From positions 1-13,938 of the forward strand of contig JBGSIZ010000044.1 of the NCBI GenBank assembly GCA_041742255.1: a stretch of 13,938 nucleotides of DNA, read 5' to 3'. This document shows positions 1 to 7,096 of the stretch, piece after piece (the stretch's first letter is position 1; each line of letters starts with the position of its first letter). Under the pieces are notes generated by a model that had not been told where the DNA came from, did no database searches, and worked only from the letters and a program-made list of their open reading frames with translations. Source of the DNA: JBGSIZ01 sp041742255. GTDB taxonomy: Bacteria; Pseudomonadota; Alphaproteobacteria; Rhodobacterales; Rhodobacteraceae. The translations under genes and the position numbers were made by a program.

Positions 1-1
1 G

Positions 2-823
2 ATTGGCGGGGTCCTGTCGGGGGTCATGTGCGCCAAGGGGATCGCGACGGCGCGGGGCCTGCCGCTCATCGGGGTCAACCACCTTGCGGGGCACGCATTG
101 ACGCCGCGCCTGACGGACGGGGTGGCATTTCCGTATCTCATGCTTCTGGTGTCGGGGGGACATTGCCAGTTTCTGATCGTGACCGGGCCAACCAGCTTCC
201 GGCGCATCGGCGGCACCATCGACGATGCCCCCGGCGAGGCGTTCGATAAAACCGCGCGGCTGCTGGGCCTCCCGCAACCGGGGGGACCCGCAGTGGAACA
301 GGCGGCAAAAGACGGCAACGCGCGGCGGTTCCCGATGCCCCGGCCCCTGCTGGACCGGCCCGGATGCGATATGTCGTTCTCTGGCTTGAAAACGGCCCTG
401 CTGCGGGCACGGGACGGGGCCGTGGCCGCGTATGGCGGTTTGACAGGTCAGGATCAACGCGACCTCGCGGCAGGGTTTCAGGCGGCAGTGGCGGATATTC
501 TGGCGGAAAAGTCCCGGCGGGCGCTGCTGGAATATGCGCAACTTGGCCCGGCGCAGCCCACTTTTGCAGTGGCAGGCGGGGTCGCGGCAAACGGGGCCAT
601 CCGAACGGCATTGCAACAGCTTTGCGCCAAGACAGACACTGTTTTTTTGGCACCACCCCTTGCGCTTTGCACCGATAACGCGGCAATGATCGCCTACGCG
701 GGGCTGGCGCAATTCGCGCTTGGGCTGGTGGATGACATGACCCTTGCGGCGCGCCCGCGCTGGCCTTTGGACGACACCAGCCCGGCGATGCTCGGGTCCG
801 GGAAAAAAGGGGCCAAGGCATGA
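2..823 (+). CDS. tsaD: tRNA N6-threonylcarbamoyladenosine (t6A) synthase subunit TsaD, 5' truncated
   Basis: TsaD transfers the threonylcarbamoyl group from threonylcarbamoyl-AMP to A37 of ANN-decoding tRNAs in the cytoplasm, working with TsaB and TsaE. The frame is open from base 2 and the first residues, IGGVLSGV, are internal to the family, so roughly the first 90 residues lie outside the window and 273 are visible. Visible signatures in order: the metal-binding HLAGH (His codons at 80 and 92), LLVSGGHCQF, TIDDAPGEAFDKTARLLGL followed by PGGP, MSFSGLKTALL, VAGGVAANGAIR, and LCTDNAAMIAYAG near the C-terminus, which carries the conserved Asp. PQPGGP replaces the more usual PYPGGP, a mild change. 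The stop overlaps the gpsA start by four bases (ATGA, 820-823), so the two are probably translated together. The ATG at 26 is an internal Met, not the start. Confidence 0.97.
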   Translation: MGGVLSGVMCAKGIATARGLPLIGVNHLAGHALTPRLTDGVAFPYLMLLVSGGHCQFLIVTGPTSFRRIGGTIDDAPGEAFDKTARLLGLPQPGGPAVEQAAKDGNARRFPMPRPLLDRPGCDMSFSGLKTALLRARDGAVAAYGGLTGQDQRDLAAGFQAAVADILAEKSRRALLEYAQLGPAQPTFAVAGGVAANGAIRTALQQLCAKTDTVFLAPPLALCTDNAAMIAYAGLAQFALGLVDDMTLAARPRWPLDDTSPAMLGSGKKGAKA

Positions 824-1782
824 CAATCGGCATCCTTGGGGCCGGGGCGTTCGGCACGGCACTCGGCGTGGCGCTGGCGCTGGACGGGCGACAGTTGCGC
901 ATCTGGACACGGGACACCGATGCGGCAGTGTTGATGCAAACGATGCGCGAAAACCCACGCCTGCCCGGCGTTTCCCTGCCACCGGAAATGACGATTTCCG
1001 CCAACATAGACACTGTTTTGACCTGCAACACGATCCTTCTGGCAACCCCCGCACAAACCATCCGGGGCCTTGTGCAGACCCACGCGGACGGGCTGCGGGG
1101 CAAACGGATCGTGGTCTGCGCCAAGGGGGTTGACCTGACAACATTGACAGGTCCGGCCACGCTTGCCGCGGATCAGCTTGGGGATACGCCCGTGGGCATC
1201 TTGACCGGGCCCAGCTTTGCGGCGGACATCGCGCGGGGGCTGCCCACGGCACTGACGCTGGCGTGGCCGGACACCGGCACGGGGGCGACGCTTCAGGCGC
1301 ATCTGTCCACCAAAACGCTGCGGCTCTATCGGACAACGGACGTGATCGGGGCGGAACTGGGCGGGGCGTTGAAAAACGTCATCGCCATTGCCTGCGGCAC
1401 CTGTATCGGGGCCGGCTACGGGGCCAGCGCGCGGGCGGCTCTCATGACGCGGGGCTTTGCGGAAATGCAGCGGCTCGCGGCTTGGCAAGGGGCGCGGGCG
1501 GACACGCTCATGGGGCTGTCGGGTCTGGGGGATCTTGCGCTGACCTGCACGTCGGACCTGTCGCGTAATTACCGGCTGGGTCTGGCGCTTGGGCGTCAGG
1601 AACCGTTTGACAGCGCGGTCACCGTAGAAGGGGCGGCAACGGCCAAAGCAGTGTCTGCACTGGCCCAGACCGCCGGAATTGACATGCCCGTCTGCGATGT
1701 CGTCGCGGCACTTGTCGATGGGTCCATCGGCCCAACCGTCGCACTTCAACGCCTGTTCGCCCGCCCGCTCAAGGAGGAATGA
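820..1782 (+). CDS. gpsA: NAD(P)H-dependent glycerol-3-phosphate dehydrogenase
   Basis: GpsA reduces dihydroxyacetone phosphate to sn-glycerol 3-phosphate, the backbone precursor for phospholipids, in the cytosol. The 320-residue length is normal for the family. The N-terminus MTIGILGAGAFGTALG carries the Rossmann GxGxxG (G7, G9, G12). Next come AKGVDL with the conserved Lys102, GPSFAADIARGLPTAL (about 130-144), the catalytic-domain GGALKNVIAIACG with Lys185, and the signature SGLGDLALTCTSDLSRN with Asp238 and Arg249-Asn250. VEGAATAKAV follows near the C-terminus. The ATG sits inside the tsaD stop (ATGA), and this start gives the canonical N-terminus. The stop in turn overlaps the next gene region, where AAGGAGG at 1771-1777 lies inside the gpsA coding sequence. 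Confidence 0.98.
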   Translation: MTIGILGAGAFGTALGVALALDGRQLRIWTRDTDAAVLMQTMRENPRLPGVSLPPEMTISANIDTVLTCNTILLATPAQTIRGLVQTHADGLRGKRIVVCAKGVDLTTLTGPATLAADQLGDTPVGILTGPSFAADIARGLPTALTLAWPDTGTGATLQAHLSTKTLRLYRTTDVIGAELGGALKNVIAIACGTCIGAGYGASARAALMTRGFAEMQRLAAWQGARADTLMGLSGLGDLALTCTSDLSRNYRLGLALGRQEPFDSAVTVEGAATAKAVSALAQTAGIDMPVCDVVAALVDGSIGPTVALQRLFARPLKEE

Positions 1783-2201
1783 TGCCCTATTGGTTGTTCA
1801 AATCGGAACCGGACGTCTGGGGCTGGAACCACCAGACCGCCAAAGGGGCAGCAGGCGAAGAATGGCACGGCGTGCGCAACTATCAGGCGCGCAACAACAT
1901 GCGGGCCATGGCGCTGGGCGATCTTGGGTTCTTTTACCACTCGCGGCAGGGGCTGGAAATTGTGGGCATTGTCGAGGTCTGCGCGCTGTCCCATCCAGAC
2001 AGCACAACAGACGATCCGCGCTGGGACTGCGTGGATATCCGGGCGGTGCGGCCGCTCACCCGCCCCGTGACGCTCGACACGATCAAGGACGACGCCCGGC
2101 TGGCCAACATGGTTCTGGTCAAAAACTCGCGGCTATCGGTGCAGCCTGTGACGGCGCAGGAATGGGCGGTCATTCTGGAACTGGGGCAAACAGATCCGTA
2201 G
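1782..2201 (+). CDS. EVE-domain protein (THYN1-like), putative modified-base binder
   Basis: This 139-residue single-domain protein starts MPYWLFKSEPDVWGW, the hallmark N-terminus of EVE proteins. It continues with WHGVRNYQARNNMRAM, GDLGFFYHS, EIVGIVEV and a C-terminal LVKNSRLSVQPVT followed by WAVILELG. The EVE fold belongs to the PUA-like superfamily and is thought to recognise modified bases in DNA or RNA; no enzymatic role is established for the stand-alone bacterial form. Start choice: ATG codons lie at 1779 and 1782. The strong Shine-Dalgarno AAGGAGG (1771-1777) is one base from the first and four from the second, and the family N-terminus begins with a single Met, so 1782 is preferred. 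The gene is tightly linked to gpsA and probably belongs to the same transcript. Confidence 0.9.
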   Translation: MPYWLFKSEPDVWGWNHQTAKGAAGEEWHGVRNYQARNNMRAMALGDLGFFYHSRQGLEIVGIVEVCALSHPDSTTDDPRWDCVDIRAVRPLTRPVTLDTIKDDARLANMVLVKNSRLSVQPVTAQEWAVILELGQTDP

Positions 2202-2260
2202 ACGGGCATGGCCACTTTGTCGCATCCTTCGCAAAACAACCAACGAAACGAGGGGGACAA

Positions 2261-2656
2261 ATGGACTACATTTCAGTGATTGCAGCAGCGGTCGCCGGAT
2301 TTGCCTTTGGGGCGGTCTGGTACATGACCTTGGCAAAGCCGTGGATGGCGGCGGCTGGCATCCCGATGCGGCCAGACGGCAAACCGGACGGAAACGGGTC
2401 ACCGTTGCCGTTCATACTGTCGGGCATCGCCATGCTTCTGGTCGCCGGAATGATGCGGCACACCTTTGCCTTGTCCGGGATCGACACGCTGGGCAAAGGC
2501 ATCCTGAGCGGGCTGGGCATCGGGCTGTTTTTCATCAGCCCATGGATCATGATCAACAATGGCTACGGGATGCGGCCCTTTCGCCTGACGTTGATCGACG
2601 GGGGCTATGCAACCTTTGGCTGCGCCATCATCGGCGGCGTGCTGACCGCGTTCTGA
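2261..2656 (+). CDS. DUF1761 family integral membrane protein
   Basis: The product has 131 residues and four predicted membrane helices at about residues 4-24, 46-64, 78-98 and 110-130, with almost no soluble portion. The pattern AAAVAGFAFGAVWYMTLAKPWM near the N-terminus, and a last helix containing DGGYATFGCAIIGGVLTAF, match the DUF1761 family, whose function is unknown. The start at 2261 is set by a GAGGGGG ribosome-binding site (2250-2256) and by the first helix beginning directly after it; the frame is open further upstream but no other start fits. It lies 59 bases after the EVE gene on the same strand, so it may be the last gene of the tsaD-gpsA cluster or have its own promoter. I saw no convincing promoter in the 59-base gap. 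Confidence 0.85.
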   Translation: MDYISVIAAAVAGFAFGAVWYMTLAKPWMAAAGIPMRPDGKPDGNGSPLPFILSGIAMLLVAGMMRHTFALSGIDTLGKGILSGLGIGLFFISPWIMINNGYGMRPFRLTLIDGGYATFGCAIIGGVLTAF

Positions 2657-2657
2657 C

Positions 2658-2765
2658 AAAAAACGAGAGGGTCCGGCCACCACAACCGAACCCTCTCTCA
2701 CCCCACGTGCTCCCTTAGCACCACACGTGTTCTGATTTATCAGGTCCGGGCCTACTGGCCGTTGA
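2658..2765 (-). ncRNA. Candidate structured small RNA ending at the minus-strand terminator
   Basis: Read on the minus strand, the 100 or so bases before the terminator contain a run of small hairpins: GGCC/GGCC around AGTA (plus 2749-2760), CTGA/TCAG around TAAA (2732-2743), GTGCT/AGCAC around AAGGG (2707-2721), then the terminator stem and T6. The nearest annotated minus-strand gene (DUF2853) already has its own hairpin at 2832-2857, so this second terminator has no obvious client. A weak promoter-like pair, TTGCGG and CTATGG with 17 bases between, lies just upstream on the minus strand (about plus 2766-2794). No known RNA family is recognised. The alternative is simply a back-up terminator for DUF2853 read-through. 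Confidence 0.3.
2664..2697 (-). terminator. Intrinsic terminator reading on the minus strand
   Basis: Inverted repeat GAGAGGGTCCGG (2665-2676) / CCGAACCCTCTC (2686-2697) with a nine-base loop: 12 positions with one internal mismatch. On the plus strand it is preceded by six A (2658-2663) and has no T run after it. Read on the minus strand it is followed by G and six T, the classical rho-independent form. It sits 8 bases beyond the DUF1761 stop, so it may also help end that transcript. Confidence 0.75.
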
Positions 2766-2831
2766 ACAACCCATAGCGCAAAGCGCGGCGATTCCGCAAA
2801 GCCAAAGCCCGTCGCATTTTCGACAAATGCA

Positions 2832-2857
2832 AACGCCCGCCACATCTGGCGGGCGTT
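2832..2857 (-). terminator. Terminator of the DUF2853 gene
   Basis: Perfect 11-base inverted repeat AACGCCCGCCA (2832-2842) / TGGCGGGCGTT (2847-2857) with a four-base loop, 18 bases beyond the DUF2853 stop codon. On the minus strand it is followed by TTTGCATTTG, a broken T tract, so termination may be partial. Confidence 0.75.
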
Positions 2858-2875
2858 GTGGCCGTGGAACAGCCG

Positions 2876-3217
2876 TTACTTGTAAACGGCTTCTTTGCCG
2901 AAATGCTTGGTCAGGACATAGTAGAACACGGCGCGGAACTTGTTGCGCTCGGATTTGCCATAGGTCTCGACGGCGGCGTTGATGCCGGCCATCAATTCGG
3001 GGCCGTCCTGCAGTCCCAGCTTCTTCATCAGGAAATTCTTCTTGACCCGCTCCAACTCGTCCTTGTCGGACGCGGCGACGGTCTGGGCGTCGTTGTCATA
3101 AATCGACGGGCCGCAGCCGATGGTCACTTTGGTCAGCAGGTCCATGTCGGGCGTCATGCCACATTTGGTTTTCAGGTCGTCGGCGTATTTCGCGATCAGA
3201 TCGTCACGTTTTCCCAT
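2876..3217 (-). CDS. DUF2853 family protein
   Basis: This small soluble, charged, mostly helical protein of 113 residues begins MGKRDDLIAKYADDLKTKCG and ends in KHFGKEAVYK. The middle part (CGPSIYDNDAQTVAASDKDE, then ERVKKNFLMKKLGL) matches the DUF2853 family, which has no assigned function. No catalytic motif, signal peptide or membrane helix is visible. The frame stays open to 3436, but the start at 3217 is chosen because GGGAG lies seven bases before it and it gives the normal family length and N-terminus. It follows ahcY on the same strand after a 181-base gap that contains an ahcY hairpin, so it probably has its own promoter. TTGTGG and AATATG 17 bases apart, about 100 bases upstream, are a weak candidate. 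Confidence 0.88.
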   Translation of the reverse strand: MGKRDDLIAKYADDLKTKCGMTPDMDLLTKVTIGCGPSIYDNDAQTVAASDKDELERVKKNFLMKKLGLQDGPELMAGINAAVETYGKSERNKFRAVFYYVLTKHFGKEAVYK

Positions 3218-3362
3218 TACAGTACTCCCATTTTTCTTGCCGAATTGGCGCAGTCTGCGGCCGCATTCGACCGTCGCAGGCACGGTAGCGGCAACTATCG
3301 TGCTGCGTCCAGCCATATTGAAGGGGAAAACACCAGCCACAACCTCATGGGTCAGGCAAGCG

Positions 3363-3391
3363 GGCCGCCCGGAATTTGCCTCCGGGCGGCC
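3363..3391 (-). terminator. Terminator hairpin downstream of ahcY
   Basis: Perfect 11-base inverted repeat GGCCGCCCGGA (3363-3373) / TCCGGGCGGCC (3381-3391) with a seven-base loop, starting seven bases beyond the ahcY stop. The minus-strand sequence after it (CGCTTGCC) has no T run, so it may act as an mRNA-stabilising hairpin or a weak terminator that lets some transcript reach DUF2853. Confidence 0.6.
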
Positions 3392-3398
3392 AACCGGA

Positions 3399-4799
3399 TC
3401 AATACCGGTAATGTTCAGACTTGAACGGGCCTTCAACGGTCACACCGATATAATCGGCCTGATCCTTGCGCAGTTCGGTCAATTTGGCACCGATCCGCTT
3501 CAGGTGCAGACGGGCCACCTTTTCATCCAGCGCCTTGGGCAGGATATAGACGCCGGGGGCATAGTCCTGGCCCTTGGTCCACAATTCGATCTGGGCCAAC
3601 ACCTGATTGGAAAACGACGCGGACATCACGAAACTGGGGTGGCCCGTGGCATTGCCAAGGTTCAACAACCGGCCCTCGGACAACAGGATGATGCGATTGC
3701 CGCTCGGCATCTCGATCATGTCCACCTGTTCCTTGATGTTGGTCCATTTGTGGTTTTTCAGGGCGGCGACCTGAATTTCGTTGTCAAAGTGGCCGATGTT
3801 CCCGACGATCGCCATATCCTTCATCTCGCGGATATGTTCGATGCGGATGACGTCCTTGTTGCCAGTGGTGGTGATAAAGATATCGGCGCTGTCGACGACA
3901 TCTTCCAGCACGACCACCTCAAACCCGTCCATCGCGGCCTGCAGGGCACAGATGGGGTCAACTTCGGTGACCTTGACGCGGGCACCGGCCCCTTGCAACG
4001 ACGCGGCCGATCCTTTGCCGACATCGCCATAGCCGCAGACCACGGCAACCTTACCGGCCATCATGGTGTCGGTCGCGCGGCGGATACCATCCACCAGCGA
4101 TTCCTTGCAGCCGTATTTGTTGTCAAACTTGGACTTGGTCACGCTGTCGTTCACATTGATCGCGGGGAACGGCAGTTGGCCCTTTTTGTGCAATTCATAC
4201 AGGCGATGCACGCCCGTCGTGGTTTCCTCGGACACGCCCTTGATGGCGGCGCGCTGGGTGGTGAACCAACCGGGGCTGGCGGCAAGCCGCTTTTTGATCT
4301 GGTTGAACAGGCACACCTCTTCCTCGGACGTGGGCACTTCAATGATGTCGGTTTCACCGGCCTCAACGCGGGCACCCAGCAGGATATACATCGTGGCATC
4401 GCCGCCATCATCCAGGATCATGTTGCAGGTGCCGCCCTCGCCGCCAAACTGGAAAATCTTGTCGGTGTAGGTCCAGTAATCCTCAAGCGTTTCACCCTTG
4501 ATCGCAAACACGGGCGTGCCCCCGGCAGCAATGGCAGCGGCGGCGTGATCCTGGGTCGAAAAGATGTTGCACGACGCCCAGCGCACTTCAGCACCCAGCG
4601 CATTGAGCGTTTCAATCAACGCGGCAGTCTGGATCGTCATGTGCAGCGACCCGGCAATGCGGGCACCCGCCAGCGGCTTGGCCTGACCATATTCTTCGCG
4701 CAGGGCCATCAGCCCCGGCATCTCGGTTTCAGCGATGTCCAGTTCCTTGCGGCCGAACGCGGCAAGCGAAATGTCCTTGATGATATAGTCGTTGGTCAT
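3399..4799 (-). CDS. ahcY: S-adenosyl-L-homocysteine hydrolase (adenosylhomocysteinase)
   Basis: AhcY hydrolyses S-adenosylhomocysteine to adenosine and homocysteine with tightly bound NAD, removing the inhibitor left by all SAM-dependent methylations; it acts in the cytosol as a tetramer. The 466 residues are full length for the bacterial long form, which carries the roughly 40-residue insert (here about 145-185). Visible substrate-site elements are SLHMT (His53), STQDHAAAA (Asp84) and NVNDSVTKSKFDNKYGC with Lys222, Asp226 and Asn227. The NAD Rossmann motif is GYGDVGKG at 256-263. NIGHFDNEI and the C-terminal PFKSEHYRY close the active site and cofactor pocket. The start at 4799 matches the family N-terminus (MTNDYIIKDISLA); the frame is open to 4847. 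In Rhodobacter capsulatus ahcY also lies near the reg locus, so its position here is conserved context. Confidence 0.98.
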   Translation of the reverse strand: MTNDYIIKDISLAAFGRKELDIAETEMPGLMALREEYGQAKPLAGARIAGSLHMTIQTAALIETLNALGAEVRWASCNIFSTQDHAAAAIAAGGTPVFAIKGETLEDYWTYTDKIFQFGGEGGTCNMILDDGGDATMYILLGARVEAGETDIIEVPTSEEEVCLFNQIKKRLAASPGWFTTQRAAIKGVSEETTTGVHRLYELHKKGQLPFPAINVNDSVTKSKFDNKYGCKESLVDGIRRATDTMMAGKVAVVCGYGDVGKGSAASLQGAGARVKVTEVDPICALQAAMDGFEVVVLEDVVDSADIFITTTGNKDVIRIEHIREMKDMAIVGNIGHFDNEIQVAALKNHKWTNIKEQVDMIEMPSGNRIILLSEGRLLNLGNATGHPSFVMSASFSNQVLAQIELWTKGQDYAPGVYILPKALDEKVARLHLKRIGAKLTELRKDQADYIGVTVEGPFKSEHYRY

Positions 4800-4832
4800 G
4801 GCCCTGATCCTCATTACCCGGTTTTGCGGGTC

Positions 4833-4860
4833 AAATAGCACTGGCACCCCACTTCAACAA
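4833..4860 (-). promoter_or_regulatory. ahcY: Possible ahcY promoter
   Basis: On the minus strand TTGTTG (plus 4855-4860) and CTATTT (plus 4833-4838) are 16 bases apart, about 33 bases before the ahcY start. Both hexamers are imperfect. The short leader that would follow contains a five-base hairpin ACCCG/CGGGT (plus 4816-4831). I see no SAH or SAM riboswitch consensus. Confidence 0.3.
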
Positions 4861-4872
4861 CCGGGCAGACGG

Positions 4873-4902
4873 TTGTCAGGACACAGGAACGACAGATAGA
4901 GT
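4873..4902 (+). promoter_or_regulatory. Possible promoter of the glycosyltransferase operon
   Basis: TTGTCA (4873-4878, five of six to the -35 consensus) and TAGAGT (4897-4902, four of six to the -10 consensus) are 18 bases apart, about 30 bases before the glycosyltransferase ATG. The site lies back to back with the ahcY promoter in a 132-base divergent gap. No experimental support. Confidence 0.35.
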
Positions 4903-4931
4903 CTGGCCAGCAACATCCGGTTTGGTGACCC

Positions 4932-5975
4932 ATGCTTTTGTCCGCTTCGCGTCCGGCACGGTCAGACCGGGCCATCATTCTATGCACGGACGACACCACC
5001 GCCGGGCTGGCGGCATTTGTGGCGCAACGGATCCGTGCGCTTGAAAGTGAAACAGGCCCCGACATCTGTATCGCCACGTTTTCGGACACGGTAACCGTGG
5101 CGGACCCGGACATCCGGCTGCTGCGGTTTTCGACGTCTGACTTTGCCGGATTCACGGCACGAAAATTACCGCTCACCACCTATCTGAAACTCGGCTTGCC
5201 CCGGACGCTCGCGGGGGATTACGCCCGCATCGCTTATCTGGATTGCGACACCTTGCCGCTCAACACCCCGCTAGGCCAGATATTCGAGGATGCGCGCCCC
5301 GGCGCACCAGTGTCGGCAGTTCTGGACTGCACGCAATGGGACGACAGGCCACCGCCCCAGTTTCAGAAATACTGGGATGAAATCGGGCTGGGGGATGGCA
5401 AATACCTGAACGCGGGCGTTCTTGTTTTTGACACTCAGGCCTGTGCAGACACTGATTTATTCCAGAAATGCCAGACGGCTGCGGCACTCTTTTCGGATAA
5501 ATTCCTGCACAATGACCAATCGGCTCTCAACACAGTGCTGTGCGGGGAATGGGCACCGCTGGACCTCAAATGGAATTGGCAAATGACCGAATTGCCCGCG
5601 CGGCTGGTCGCCAAAATCCAACCGCACCTGCTACATTTCGTGTCGGACACCAAACCGTTTCTGGATGACCCCTTGCTCTCCACGCGGTCGTGGCGGCGGG
5701 CCTATGTTCAACATTTCGGAACGCTCCCGCATTTTCCGGCGCCTGGTCGGCGGTCCGGGCGCACGGCGCGGCATCCATTCCTGCCCCCCGGCCACCCCCG
5801 CACCCCGCTTGGTCTGCTGCGGGCGCTCAACCCCTTCAATTTCACCCCGGTCTATCAGGCCGCGGCGGTGCAATCCTTTTCCAAACGGACGCTTGTCATG
5901 CAAAACGCCATTCGCAACGGAACCAAACTCTGGCCCCCTGCGGCCCTGTATGCCGGCGAAAAGGACACCGCATGA
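4932..5975 (+). CDS. Glycosyltransferase family 8-type protein
   Basis: The protein (347 residues) looks like a GT-A fold retaining glycosyltransferase of the GT8 type, which moves a sugar from a nucleotide sugar, often in lipopolysaccharide or capsule assembly. The N-terminal strand is AIILCTDD. RIAYLDCDTLPL holds the metal/nucleotide-sugar DxD (Asp104, Asp106), KYLNAGVLVF the NAG motif (160-162), and FLHNDQSALN the Asn-Asp-Gln site (194-196). KWNWQ and LLHFVSDTKPF (His235) give the late metal-binding His. No membrane helix or signal is seen, so it is cytosolic or peripheral. The last 90 residues are rich in Arg and Pro and are less family-like. Donor and acceptor cannot be told from sequence. 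The ribosome-binding site is poor. Its stop overlaps the HD gene start (ATGA, 5972-5975). Confidence 0.88.
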   Translation: MLLSASRPARSDRAIILCTDDTTAGLAAFVAQRIRALESETGPDICIATFSDTVTVADPDIRLLRFSTSDFAGFTARKLPLTTYLKLGLPRTLAGDYARIAYLDCDTLPLNTPLGQIFEDARPGAPVSAVLDCTQWDDRPPPQFQKYWDEIGLGDGKYLNAGVLVFDTQACADTDLFQKCQTAAALFSDKFLHNDQSALNTVLCGEWAPLDLKWNWQMTELPARLVAKIQPHLLHFVSDTKPFLDDPLLSTRSWRRAYVQHFGTLPHFPAPGRRSGRTARHPFLPPGHPRTPLGLLRALNPFNFTPVYQAAAVQSFSKRTLVMQNAIRNGTKLWPPAALYAGEKDTA

Positions 5976-6562
5976 AACAGCCCCGCGCGTGGCAACGGAT
6001 GCTGTCAGGCCGCAGGCTTGACCTGCTGGACCCAACGCCCGTGGATATCGAGGTGGAGGACATCGCCCACGGCCTTGCCTTTGTCGCGCGGTGGAACGGC
6101 CAGACGCGGGGCGATTTCGCCTATTCCGTCGCCGAACACTCGCTTTTGGTCGAGGAGATTTATGGCAAACTCTACCCCGCCGCTCCGGCCAAATGGCGGC
6201 TGGCGGCGTTGCTGCATGACGCGCCCGAATATGTGATCGGGGACATGATATCCCCGGTCAAGGCAGCGGTGGGGCCGGGATACGGAACGCTGGACGACAG
6301 GTTGGCAGCGGCGGTGCATATCCGGTTCGGCCTGCCCGCCCAGATCCCCGCCTTCATCAAGAAACAGATCAAGAAGGCAGACAAGATTTCCGCGTGGCTC
6401 GAAGCCGTGCAAATCGCCGGGTTTACCCCAGCCGAAGCAGACAAATTCTTTGGCAAACCAGACCCTGCACTGGCCCAATCGCTGCATATCCGGCTGCGCC
6501 CTCCGGTCGAGGTGCGCGGCGATTACACGCGCCGACACGCCGCCCTCATGGCTGCCCTTTGA
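5972..6562 (+). CDS. HD-domain phosphohydrolase (YfbR-like)
   Basis: The 196-residue protein carries the HD metal-dependent phosphohydrolase pattern: His56 in SVAEHSLLV, His82-Asp83 in AALLHDAPEYVIGDM, and Asp137 in IKKADKISAWLEA. The spacing and the phrases 'AEHS' and 'LHDAPEYVIGDM' resemble the YfbR 5'-deoxynucleotidase group, and many relatives are annotated only as HD family hydrolases. The substrate is probably a nucleotide but is not proven. The start is the ATG in the ATGA overlap with the glycosyltransferase; the open frame continues upstream only as a shadow of that gene. The N-terminus MKQPRAWQRMLSGRRLDLLD is typical of the alphaproteobacterial members. The overlap suggests translational coupling, though the two activities have no obvious link. 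Confidence 0.88.
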   Translation: MKQPRAWQRMLSGRRLDLLDPTPVDIEVEDIAHGLAFVARWNGQTRGDFAYSVAEHSLLVEEIYGKLYPAAPAKWRLAALLHDAPEYVIGDMISPVKAAVGPGYGTLDDRLAAAVHIRFGLPAQIPAFIKKQIKKADKISAWLEAVQIAGFTPAEADKFFGKPDPALAQSLHIRLRPPVEVRGDYTRRHAALMAAL

Positions 6563-6579
6563 CACACAGGACCCCTGCA

Positions 6580-7086
6580 ATGATCATTCGCCTCGCCGCC
6601 CAAAACGACGCCGCCGATATGGCCGCCGTCCTGAACGCCATCATCGCCAAAGGGGGCACAACCGCCCACGAACAGCCCTTTGACATCGACAAGATGCGCA
6701 CAGGCTACATCACGCCACCCCACGGGATCGCGTGCCATGTGGCCGAACGGGACGGGCGCGTGGTGGGGTTTCAATCGCTGGCGTGGCCCAAGGATGCAGA
6801 CGATCCGTTCCCGCCCAGTTGGGCGGTCATCGCGACCTTTGTGGCAGATGGTCAACAAGGGCATGGGATCGGTCAGGCACTCTTTGCCGCAACCCGCGCG
6901 GCGGCGCTGGCGGCAAACGTGGCCACAATCGACGCAACCATTCGCGCCGACAACACCGGGGGGCTGCGGTATTACTCCGGCCTCGGGTTCGCGGATTACG
7001 CCGTGTTGCGGGACATTCCCCTGCGCAGCGGGGCGCGCGTGGACCGCATCCGCAAGCGGTTCGATACCGCCGCGATACCGACGTAA
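6580..7086 (+). CDS. GNAT family N-acetyltransferase
   Basis: The product has 168 residues. It begins MIIRLAAQNDAADMAAVLNA, the usual first strand-helix of GNAT enzymes, and contains the acetyl-CoA pyrophosphate-binding motif A, ATFVADGQQGHGIGQALF, with the QxxGxG core at residues 93-98. RADNTGGLRYYSGLGF (about 122-137) is the motif B region in which the acetylated substrate meets the cofactor. The acceptor is unknown; relatives are often called phosphinothricin-type or amino-acid acetyltransferases, but nothing here fixes that. The ATG at 6580 lies 17 bases after the HD gene stop with AGGA (6568-6571) upstream, so it is probably the third gene of one operon. It ends only ten bases from the convergent regA stop, with no terminator hairpin visible. 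Confidence 0.87.
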   Translation: MIIRLAAQNDAADMAAVLNAIIAKGGTTAHEQPFDIDKMRTGYITPPHGIACHVAERDGRVVGFQSLAWPKDADDPFPPSWAVIATFVADGQQGHGIGQALFAATRAAALAANVATIDATIRADNTGGLRYYSGLGFADYAVLRDIPLRSGARVDRIRKRFDTAAIPT

Positions 7087-7096
7087 AACCGACGCG

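Noticed and set aside
138..1749. Long minus-strand frames opposite tsaD and gpsA
   Set aside because: They mirror two clear conserved genes, are rich in Arg/Pro and show no domain.
2704..2729. Two CACGTG palindromes 20 bases apart as a protein-binding site
   Set aside because: They overlap the hairpins of the candidate small RNA and no bacterial regulator with this spacing is evident; likely part of RNA structure or chance.
3218..3436. N-terminal extension of the DUF2853 protein by 73 codons
   Set aside because: It overlaps the ahcY end and its hairpin; the inner ATG has a good ribosome-binding site and yields the family length.
3120..4838. 572-codon open frame on the plus strand opposite ahcY
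   Set aside because: It lies antisense to a textbook AhcY with all catalytic and NAD motifs; the translation is low-complexity and family-free, as expected from GC-rich third-position bias.
4800..4931. SAH or SAM riboswitch in the ahcY leader
   Set aside because: The predicted leader is short and has only a five-pair hairpin; no conserved riboswitch core was recognised.
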